From Alitta virens (taxonomy: Eukaryota; Annelida; Polychaeta; Phyllodocida; Nereididae), in assembly GCA_932294295.1 (NCBI GenBank), contig OW028575.1, positions 19,472,058 to 19,536,057 of the forward strand: a stretch of 64,000 nucleotides of DNA, in the 5' to 3' direction. Shown here piece after piece: positions 46,838-56,682 of this stretch (within the stretch, counting starts at the first letter, position 1; each line of letters starts with the position of its first letter). Under the pieces are notes generated by a model. It did not search any database and was not told the DNA's origin. It saw only the letters and a list, made by a program, of their open reading frames with translations. The translations under genes were made by a program, and so were the position numbers.

Positions 46838-47317
46838 AAGGGGCGTTCACACTATCACGTATAAGACCTACAAGTGACCACGGGCAAGGCACGGAAGACC
46901 ATGGGCAGGCAAAAGACGTCCGCCAAGCATTTTACAAGTGTTCTACGAGCGCGAGTGGATTGCGAGTATCTATGGATCGTACATAGAACGTACGTGGAAT
47001 GTACGTAGAACGTACGTAGAATATAAGTAGAACGCTCGCTGAGTGAATCCCGAGCAAGTTATGTAACTAATATAAACAATTTACATGTAGAATGTCCGCC
47101 AAAGTTTTAAACATGTTTAAAAATGTTTGCCCTCTCCACGCATGGTCACGGTGCTACTCACGGACGATTCAACACTATCAGGAGCGTTCTACGGATTAGC
47201 CAGAGTATCCTTGAAACGCTAGGTGAGTGAATCACGTATGAACAAGGATAAGCAAGTAAAAAAATATTTTGATACGTGGTCACATGTAGGTTGTATCCGT
47301 GACAGTGTGAACGACCT
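46838..47317. mobile_element. MITE with GGCGTTCACACTATCACG termini
   Basis: The left end AAAGGGGCGTTCACACTATC then ACGTATAAGACC (46838-46870) pairs with the right end GGTTGTATCCGTGACAGTGT then GAACGACC (47289-47316). The interior has clustered AGAACGTACGT motifs (about 46980-47035). A second copy in opposite orientation is at 56433-60330, split by another transposon. Confidence 0.75.
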
Positions 47318-47398
47318 TGAAGTTCTAACCCACACACTCTATTACTCTTACATAACAGATTGCATATCACTTTACATGCTCTTAAGTACAACCTTTTA

Positions 47399-49335
47399 AG
47401 CCCTGTTCCCACATAGCCGAGTTTCTCGTAGTCAACTCGTAGTATTATGTAACACGCCTCTCGGGCCCAATACGTACTAAACTCTGCGACTACTCCACGC
47501 ACTCGGGAGATACTCGGCGAGTAACTCCTGGGACTCGTAGCCAACTCCTGAGATTTGGAGCCGATAGCCGAGTAGGCCGCGCTGCACGGCACACTCGGCG
47601 GATTTTCCAGGAGTTTCAAAAACTCGGTCATGTCTCGCCGAGTACCAGGAGTCACTCGGCGAGTAACTCCTGTAACTCGCCGAGTTACTCCTCGAACTCG
47701 ACGAGTTACTCGGCCCTAATTTCACTCGTATTACACTCGGTGGGATGTTCAGGAGTGCGAGGAGTAACTCGGCGAGTTGTAGGAATAACTCATCGAGTTG
47801 TAGGAGTAACTCGCCGAGTAACTCGCCGAGTTCTACCTTAAGTACATGCATCATCAGCGTAGGGGGTCGTATATAATTTAAAAGGCCGCTGCTCCTCTAA
47901 TATTAGTCCGATTGTCGTCAAATAATGATTGTTTTGTAGTATAATTCATAGTGACTCCATAGGTGTTTTCGGATTGAAAATAGACCAAATATTAAGCGAG
48001 ATATTCGTCTGAGAAGGCAGCTAGGTTGGCGGAGGCAAACAGTGGTGCTCTCGCAGACGTCCGCGCCCGGACTGTATCAATGCAGGTAGGGCTGAGTGCT
48101 ACTTTAAAAGGCTGCTGCTCCCCTAATATTAGTCCAATTTTCGTCAAATAAATATTGAATTATAGTCGAGTTCATACTTATTCCACACAGATTTTCAGAT
48201 TGAAAATAGACCAAATATTAAGCGAGATATTTGTCTGAGAAGGCAGGTAGTCTGGCGGCGGCAAGGTGCTCTGTGTATGGCCCTGACTTGAATGGTGTGG
48301 TCAATATTTTTTACCATTTTATATACATTGTTTGGATGAGCTTTATTGCAATTCATTTCTACTCATTCTGCCAACTGTCATGACTGTTTTTGCTATTAGC
48401 ATTTTGAATGATACAAAGAATGGGTGTAGAGAATACAGCAAATTCAATACATGTGTCAATTGCCTAATTGCCTAAATTGGGGTTATTTGACCTATCATTT
48501 CATGGTTTGTTCAAAGATGACACAGTAATTGTTATTAGCATTTTGAATGATACAAAGAGTGGGTGTAGAGAATACAGCAAATGCTCAATACATGTGTCAA
48601 TTGCCTAATTGCCTAAATTGGGATTCTTTGACCTGTCATTGTCTTGATTGTCATTCACAATTACAAAAATATTTAATTGCTTTCATTAATTAAAAGCAAT
48701 ATATTTTATTGTAATTACCAGGCAATGATTATATTTGTATAACTTTCTTATCTGTTTGTGTTAATTTGAATCTTATTGTGATATTATAAGCAGTATAAAT
48801 TTGTGTATATTTTTGTAAAATTTAAATCTAATATTGATATTGTAATTAGTATTTGTGATTTGATCTGTGATTTTATTTGCTATCTTTAATTTACTTATAC
48901 TGGTGCTCCCTGAAGCGTCCGCGCCCGGACTGTATTAATGCAGATAGCTGAGCGCTTCTTTAAAAAGCTACTGCTCCCTTAATATTAGTCCGATTTTCGT
49001 CAAATAAAGATTGTGTTGTAGTATAATTCATAGTGACTCCATAGGTTTTTTCGGATCGAAAATAGACCAAATATTAAGCGAGATATGCATCTGAGAATGC
49101 AGGTAGGCTGGCGTCGGCCTATCATTCGACGGGTGACTCGTCGCTGTCGTAGCTACCTTGCTTCACCCGGCGAGTCACTCCTACAACTCGGCGAGTCACC
49201 CGCCGAGTCACCCGCCGAACCCGCCGAGTAAGAGTCACTTTTTCCGCCAGAATTCGTCGCCAACTCCTCGAATTTTGGCCGTTACGTAACACTACGAGTT
49301 GACTACGACAAACTCGGCTATGTGGAAACGGGGCT
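47399..49335. mobile_element. Harbinger-type non-autonomous element, 1.9 kb, TTA target duplication
   Basis: The ends are about 55-bp imperfect inverted repeats starting AGCCCTGTTCCCACATAGCC at left and, on the other strand, AGCCCCGTTTCCACATAGCC at right. TTA flanks both ends (47396-47398 and 49336-49338). Subterminal arrays of ACTCGGCGAGTAACTCCTG-type palindromic units fill 47500-47830 and 49125-49230. The interior has two or three copies of a ~225-bp unit (GGCTGCTGCTCCCCTAATAT, about 47880, 48107 and 48966) and a ~145-bp duplication (about 48390-48640). No transposase. The terminus shares ACATAGCCG with the autonomous element at 35961-40155. Confidence 0.85.
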
Positions 49336-49588
49336 TTAAGGAATGCATTTGATCTAACTGAAACTAAATCAAACCTTTACAACAGGATTTGAATTTATTA
49401 GCTTGTCATTAATACTTGAAACTATTTATCAGTAAGAATGTTAAATTTTAAGTATAGAAAAACAGCTGTTGAAATGTAACATGGAAATATTACATTGAAA
49501 CGAAGCTATGAATCAAAAAAAAAAATATTTAAAATATGCATACATTTTAGTGATGACGTATGTTTTTAACTTGCACCTTTACCTACTG

Positions 49589-50789
49589 TCAAACAAGATG
49601 GTATAGGAATTTCCCCGGTTGGTACCTGTATGGCTTGGGTGACGCAATGACGTGGCGAGGCAGGCTAGAGCTGATTTCCGGAGGCAACGACTCTGTCTGG
49701 GTGCCCACCATCGGGCTGGGGGCGCGGCGATCGGGTCTGGGTGTCCCCGGGGTCGTTGCTGTTGCTTGGACGTTGGCCTCGGAAGTTATCGGAGCTGTCG
49801 TAGGTGTCACGGCAGCTGCTTGCCTTGACGGCGGTCGGGGAGGCGGAAATGCGCTGGTAGTTCGGATGGTGTCGGAAGTCGTATCATCTCGTTGCCTTGG
49901 TAACGTAGCGTGTCGTGACACGAAGACGCTGTGACCCTCAATTGTGACTCTTTGGGGGATCTCCCTGATGATGTGTGAAAATAAGACCTGTCTTGTCTCG
50001 TTCTCTATCCTGTGGCCTCTGTATTCTATATACTCTCTTCTGACATGTGCCACAGACCCATACTGGCGTAGTTCACGTTCAATGTCCAAAGAACTCAGAT
50101 ATTCCGGAACATCCAGCAGAGTGACTTTAAAGAAATGCCCCGTTTCACTCACCGCAGCAACTCTGACACCATTAATGTGCAATTTGCGGGACGCCAAACG
50201 CTGGTCGAAGTCACTGGCGGCTTCCTCACTACGGAACGTCATGCGTACCACCCCTGCAAAGACATAGATAGAGAGATAGAGGGATAGGTAGATAGGTAGA
50301 AAGATAGATGGATAGATGGATAGATAGATAGATGGATCCATAGATAGAGAGATAGGTAAATATATATAGATAGATAGATAGATGGATAGATAATAGATTA
50401 ATAGATAGATAGATAGATAGATGAATAGATAGATGAATAGATAGATAGATAGATAGATAGATGTAAGTAAGTATTGGCCTAACGGAGTACAGTGTAAAAC
50501 ACAAGAGCTATCAGTGCTTTTCTTACACAATAGCTTAAAATAAAAGCAGTAAAAAAATATTAAAAAAAATAAATAAAAAAATAGTAAATAGGCTTATAAG
50601 TTTACAATATGAAATGAAGAATATTGAACCTTTTCTTTCTGCGTGTAATTGGTTGATAGTTGTCAGCGATGCTGGATGAACTGCCTGCAATAAGCTGGCT
50701 AGCATCTCCTGCCCTGTGAATGAGATGCTCTCAACTGGTCTTACATAACGTGTCAATGTTGAATAATCTCCCTGATGCGCGTTTTCCAT
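49589..50789 (-). CDS. RRM/Gag-like protein, two exons (retroelement ORF1-derived)
   Basis: Exon 1 is 50789-50630 and exon 2 is 50253-49589; together 275 codons in frame. The acceptor is TTTGCAG; the donor GTTCAA is weak. Exon 1 carries [17 protein letters not shown]; exon 2 begins [20 protein letters not shown] and continues [40 protein letters not shown], and [14 protein letters not shown]. The pattern of two ferredoxin-like folds matches ORF1/Gag-like nucleic acid binding proteins of retroelements. The CCHC knuckles that normally follow are absent, replaced by a proline/threonine-rich tail. No reverse transcriptase follows downstream. The intron contains a long (TATC)n tract. It may be a domesticated Gag or a truncated element. 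Confidence 0.55.
50260..50465. repeat. (GATA)n microsatellite
   Basis: Long interrupted runs of GATAGATA on the plus strand fill the intron of the RRM/Gag-like gene. Long open frames of the LSIYLSIY type here are repeat artefacts. Confidence 0.9.
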
Positions 50790-51766
50790 GACTTGAGAGC
50801 GTCATTACTTTTGCCTTTGTCCGGTACTCCGATGTGAAGTATCTATCCCAAGTTTCCAAATTAATGAAATATGCATGCAGTTTTAATTGTTCTTAAACAT
50901 AGGCTAATCTGCCAGTCAGTTATTATCATTCACAAATAACCATTTAAATATAAATATCCATATATATATATATATATATATTATAAGTCTTCCAGAAAAT
51001 ACCTTTTTCCTGGTTTGTTCAAAGGGTTATTTCAATCTGACGTTTGACAGTAAAATAAATTACATATTAATCCTCACTGATGGGATACTAAATTTAATGG
51101 CATTAGAAGTTCTTCTCATCATAATATATACACAAATTCCTAATTGATTAATTAATTAAAGATTCAGCAATGATAAATATGCAATCCAGAATATCCGTGG
51201 ATAATTGTGTTAAGTCCCATTGACCATAAAGGATGACTGGCACTATTCTGTCCTTCAAACCTGCTGCCAAATGCCTTCAACGGTACAGGATTGGGCAGCA
51301 TTATTTTGCAAGACCCATCAGTTCTAAACCATTGAGTGAACACTGATTTGATCTGACGTGAACCATTGACATACAGCCAGCCAATTAACTCCACCCATAC
51401 AATGTATGGTAAGCTTGTTATCCTAGCCATTCAGACCAAACATAAAATAATGAAGGGATGCAAATAACGAAGGGCGCATCGACATAGTTACATGAATGAA
51501 GGGGGTTTCTGAAGTCTTAAATCTGTAAAATTACCACAAAACATAGGGTGTTTTGGTAGGTCATACCCTCTGAGAATGTCAAGGAAGCCATTAGGGCAGC
51601 TGGGTGGCCAGCCACAGACATGAACATATTATATTATGAGATAAAACCACACCCTACTAGTGAATATTCACCCCATGAGTTGGGTTTTATTGTCTCAGAA
51701 TATCATGGGACATGCTACCAAGTTTAGAAAATGTCGTTCCAGAAAACATTCAAACAAATTAACGCC
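50790..51766. other. Non-coding DNA
   Basis: Upstream flank of the RRM/Gag-like gene, with a (TA)n tract at about 50961-50981. No other feature could be supported. Confidence 0.4.
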
Positions 51767-51937
51767 AATGTAATAACATCATCGAATGCTAGAATAGTAG
51801 CCGATGTAATAACATCATTGAATGCAAGAATAGTAGCCAATGTAATAACATCATCGAATGCTAGAATAGCAGCTAAAGTAATAACATCATTGAATGCAAG
51901 AATAGTAGCCGATGTAATAACATCATCGAATGCAAAT
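51767..51937. repeat. 36-bp minisatellite with 72-bp higher-order period
   Basis: Five copies of a unit around GTAATAACATCATCGAATGC then AAGAATAGTAGCC. Alternate copies share CATCATCG/AATGCTAG versus CATCATTG/AATGCAAG, giving a 72-bp higher-order repeat. The unit is a multiple of three, so short frames remain open on both strands; these are not considered genes. Confidence 0.9.
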
Positions 51938-53918
51938 ATCATTATCAGATTCTATTTACATACTATTAGTCGGATTTAGTGTAGTCTTCGTGACATCACT
52001 GAGCTTACCGTATAGAATGTCTTAAGTAGAGATTCGAGCATCGTGCATCCTGTTATTTACAATAATTAGTGATATTAACCTTGTGTTCAAGGTTGAATAT
52101 GTCAGGTTATCAGTGTAAATCAATGGAAACATTGAGGTCCCCATATGGCTGCATTATAACTGATGCAATTTAATCACAATTCACTTGCAAAGAGTGAGGG
52201 GGGTCAAGGGGTGGTCTGTTTTTCAGAGGAGGGTAATTTATGGCTGATATTGATGGTATTCATTTCATGCAGGATGCTCTGCTCACTGGGGTATTGCAGG
52301 GTGAAAATTGTCACCCAGTTGGTTCGCTAAATACTCAGCCAATGTTCATTTGTGCAGAGTGATTGGCGGGAAAGGGCACTATGCCAGTAGGATCTTATAT
52401 CCCTTTTGTTTTTATTTTAATCATCAAAGTGAAAAAAGGTAGGTTAAAAATTATTATAAATAGTTTTATTATTATGCAACAATAGGCACTGTCAGATAAT
52501 GTTAGAATGATGTTTTTCTTGTATTTTATCAGATTACTGCAAAGTGAAAAGGCAGATCAATTGTGTTTTGTTTGTTTATAGTTATTCCTTTGATAGTTGT
52601 TTTAATTATTTTGTGCTCTTTGAATTGTTTACCAAGTTTCTCATAAAACATGGAAATTGTAGCAGCAAAATAGGGATTAAAATAGGATTAGCAGACAAGA
52701 CCTGAAGTGACGTCATGTTCTGACTCTGTCCAAATTTCAATTGGAATTATTCGTAATTATAACTTGGATAACAATGTAATGAAATATGAAACCAAAACAA
52801 TTGTTCACTTTGGCAAACATTATTTAGATATTACAATGGCATACATCAGAGCTATGAATGGAGGCATATTTAACCTATGTGGCTTGTTAATTGCCTCTGA
52901 TAAAGCAGAAGGAACATATACATTGTATGTATATATGTCAGCTAAGGCTGTGTTCAGTGGAATTTAAAGCAATGGACTGTCTGGGACCAGTATTGAACCC
53001 AAAACGTCTGGGAGATGACCACACTAGGTATATCGTGCTGTTTCCTGGCCGGATTAACCACCAAGCCAACTCAGCACGTCAACAATGGGAGAACAGAGCT
53101 TTTTAGATGGCACAAATTAAACTTGTCAAAGTGCGAAATTGGCTTAAAAACTCTCTTGAATAAACCCCCATAACTAATTTTGTTTATTTCATTCTTATCA
53201 TTGACCCCTACTGAAAGGAATGAAGGCTTAAGGCACCAGCAACCGTCCTGGCTATTTCAACACAAGTTTGCTATCAGCTTTCTTTACTTCTCAATAAATG
53301 TTGAATGTATTTTAGATAAAGTTTTGGCACATAGTGAGTATGGTTCCTCCCATCATATAAAAAAGTACCCAATTGGTCAATATGTAAAGATGCAACATCT
53401 CTAATTGTAATATTTGCCAAACTACAAACTAGTGCGAATGAACCATTTCCACCTCCCCCTAACCCAACATATACAGGTCATCTGTAAATTTACACATGTA
53501 TCAGAAGATGTTAATTAAATTTAAAATATCTTTATATGCCCAGACAGTCATAATTCAGCCATCCTATATTGCTCATCATCATATATCATATCATCATGAA
53601 ATTTGTTCTCTCTTCTTCTCTTTCCCTCATTTGTAAGCCTTGAGAATTAGTCTATTATTATAATGTTTTTACTATGTATATATTGATTAAATTAAAAATC
53701 TAATACCCTTGTCCATTGCAATATAGCTGATACATAGAAACAGTGATGATAGCGTTTACCACAACTTAGTCACTGCCTCCTTGACCATATAGTATAAGAT
53801 GATTTATATATTTGTACTTTCAGACAGATGTACTTATGTAAATGTATGGTCTAAATAGAATATTCTGGAGTCTTGAGTCCATTTCAATCTATTTATTTCT
53901 TTATTTAATTTTTTTAAG
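51938..53918. other. Intergenic or intronic DNA upstream of the Ig exons
   Basis: No exon was recognised apart from a SINE-like piece listed separately. Upstream exons of the Ig-domain gene, including a signal peptide, may lie here but could not be picked. Confidence 0.35.
52970..53085 (-). mobile_element. tRNA-like SINE head
   Basis: On the minus strand TTGGCTTGGTGGTTAATCC (box A-like, about 53067-53049) and GGGTTCAATACTGG (box B-like, about 53001-52988) are about 60 nt apart. This fits a tRNA-derived SINE promoter or tRNA pseudogene. No acceptor stem could be folded by eye. Confidence 0.4.
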
Positions 53919-55465
53919 CAACCAGCAGTACATCTTTGAGTATTGAAAACACTTGGTCCAGAAATTATAAACTGGGAGAAGACTTTACGTTGTCCTGTTA
54001 CGCAAGAGACTTCCAGAGTGACCAACACATCATGTTCGTTCGTCTGGTCGAAGACAATGACGTCATCATCAGCAACGGGACGGCATTACGCAAGAACGTG
54101 CGTCACAACGGCCGTTACTCTGTCCAGTTACGCTACACCGACAACACTTCCATAGTGGCTACACTGACCGTTAGAAGTAAGCAGACAAGTTACTACTTGG
54201 ATACACAATTTTTTTTCTTTCTTGATCATATAATTAGTTGATAGCATAATTTTACAATACACAGCAGGCGTTTGCCAACATGTACGACATTACTCAGCGA
54301 TGACAGCACTTATACTTTAACTAATACCAAGGCTCCTGACTGCCTTAACTGGCTTCTCATCTCAAGAGGCAGCTAAGTCATTTGCAACAGCCAATCAAAA
54401 TGTAGCTGAATACATAAGGATATACCATGAGCTTGATGGCAGCTATTTTGCTAGTTTACCAATTAGACTTAAATAAAACAAGTAAGCCTAATAGTCTAAA
54501 AGGCTGGCCTATGACATTGAATGTCTAACAGTGAAATTGCATATCAATTAGGATCACACTCAATTCTTAACCAAAGATTGCTCAGTTAGGTCTTTAAATT
54601 GACTTGCAGACAGATAGTGCTTGGGAGATATTGGCCAATCAGGAAGCACCATCATGTGTGTAGATGATGAAATCTGAATATTAGCTGCCACTAGAAATGA
54701 AAATTGAACATTCCCAGCGAATAGGCAAGCAGAAAATGAGCGATAAATACCCATAAATAAAGTAATTTATCACCTAGAATAAGAAGGAAAATTATTTTTG
54801 TGTTTAATACTGCCGTTTTTGAGATAATGTTTTTGACCTAAACTGGCCCCATCCTTGAAGGCAGTTGTGCAGGGAGAGTAAAAACTGTTCTGGACAAAGT
54901 CAGTAGCTTTGGTCATATTGTATGCTAAATTTGTAAATGCTGTCATGGCAAATGCCTGTTAACACATTATGTAACTTGTACGAGCTCCCGAAAATTTGTA
55001 ATGTCGAATTAGTTTTGATAATGTCACAATGCAAGAATATTACCTCCCTCAAAAAGGAATAACCTTGCAATCTTAAAACGTTACACATTACTTCATTCAC
55101 ATCTTTAGATTTATAAATTTCAATTGAAATCGCCCTGTGCTTGCAATACTTGTTTTAAATCTACACTCCTACTATAATGAAATTTCGTATTCTTATCCTA
55201 TCCTTTCTCCTATTAAATTCCAAATGGCCTTTAAAATGATTATTAAAAGCATTTCGAGGCTTTTGTGAGTTTGCCACATCTAATAAATGCAATCTAAGAT
55301 GTATTCCATGTTATACATGACATTATGATAATAGCAATTTATATTCATATTTTATATTAACGCAGATCTATCTACAGACGATGGTGGTCGATTGGGCTGC
55401 AAAATAGGACCGGACAGATTTGGATTGACTGCTTACATGGGCCGAGAATTGACAGTTTATGGCAA
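53919..55465 (+). CDS. Two exons of an immunoglobulin-domain protein (partial gene)
   Basis: Exon 53919-54176 and exon 55366-55465 are flanked by TTTAAG and CGCAG acceptors and by GTAAGC and GTATGC donors, and their phases match (one base plus two). Together they encode one Ig V/I-set domain: KLGEDFTLSCYARDF (B-strand Cys), HIMFVRLVEDNDVIISNGTA (W replaced by V/R), GRYSVQLRYTDNTSIVATLT, then LSTDDGGRLGCKIG (DxG...C block with the usual Tyr replaced) and GRELTVYG (G strand). Invertebrate Ig cell-surface or secreted proteins have such exon splits. Both ends are open: the first exon begins with two bases of a codon and the last ends within one, so further exons exist. Which protein it is cannot be said. 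Confidence 0.7.
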
Positions 55466-56432
55466 GTATGCGTAACAATAGTTCTTGGCCCAAGCCTACT
55501 GCTCTTTTCGTTAAAAAACCATAATCATAGATTTTGTCAATAGTGGATTTTCACTAAAGGTTCACTATATTTCCACCAGGAGGCTACGACTTAATACTGC
55601 AATTCTATTGGCTGAAAAAGTTCGTGCCCTTGACTGTGATTGGCTAATGAAAAGGGCATCCTAGCGACAGTATTTTTAGTGCATTTTTATGTATATTTGA
55701 CATCTTGTAATTTAGTTGATTTTTGTTATTTTCATGAGAAAGTTATATTTATTGAACAGGTTAGTTATGAACTTCCATGTCTGAAAAGCAAAATGGGTCA
55801 TACAAGGAAAAGAAAGACATATCTTGCTGAATTCAGGGCTACTCCGTGAAAAGACCCCATTAATGAAGCTTTTCCTTGTGTAAAAAATCCTTGCATCTGC
55901 CATTATGCAATTTTCTATACATAAAAAATGGACACAAAAAGCCACTTCATATATATGTGTCACACAATCTTAGCCTTTGAGGCGAAAAGAAGTTTGCCTG
56001 CACAAACCGGAAGTTAAATCACCATCACGCTCCCTCGCGGATGTTAGTGGTAATCTCGAACGACTTTAGCCTCCTTTTTCCTTCCAAGGACTTCGCGAAG
56101 GACTGACAATTATGCAGCTGCCTTTGACCACCTGCATGGCCAATTAGCCTAACCAGTGCTCCTGAAATGTTTTCAGTGTCTGCTTCTTTTACTGACAACT
56201 TGTTTCGTTATTTTTTGCTCTGCATTCCACTAAAAGCTACAATTCCGAGAAAAAGCCATAATTAAGCCAGGTTATTGCTATGTTTTTGGTTATAGCACAT
56301 ATTATTTGCTCTTACACAGCAGCTGCATAGTATTTTGTAAAGATAAACCTTCCAGCTGAGCTGTCTATCGGTTATGGCCCTAAGCAAAAATCTCAGAACT
56401 TTTGGCTGCTCCCCATGATAGCCACTTATATA
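55466..56432. other. Intronic or intergenic DNA 3' of the Ig exons
   Basis: No downstream Ig exon could be recognised. A locally GC-richer patch at about 55980-56110 has no long frame. Confidence 0.35.
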
Positions 56433-56682
56433 AGGGGCATTTACACTATCACGTATAAGAGCTACGTATGACCACATATGAAAATACTCTTCTTCATCCT
56501 TGGCCATACTTGATTCACTCGCTGAGCATTTAACGTATACTCGCGCTAATTTGTGGATCACTCCTAGTTGCGCTTGACCACTCACGGGCATGCGTAAAGA
56601 GAGGAATTTTTTTTTAACATGTTTAAAACTCTGGCGGACGTTCTACGAGTAAATTGTTTATATAGTTACGTAACTTGCTCAG

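Noticed and set aside
47158..47854. Minus-strand frames of 165 and 125 codons
   Set aside because: They lie in MITE termini and the palindromic ACTCGGCGAGT array; the leucine-rich peptide is a repeat artefact.
50229..50530. N-terminal LSIYLSIY extension of the RRM/Gag-like frame
   Set aside because: It is translated (GATA)n microsatellite; the TTTGCAG acceptor at 50254 and the phase-matched upstream exon explain the gene better.
51724..51979. Open frames on both strands through the 36-bp array
   Set aside because: The unit length is a multiple of three, so open frames are automatic; no splice or start evidence.
56262..56591. 109-codon minus-strand frame
   Set aside because: It overlaps the MITE terminus and has no domain or splice support.
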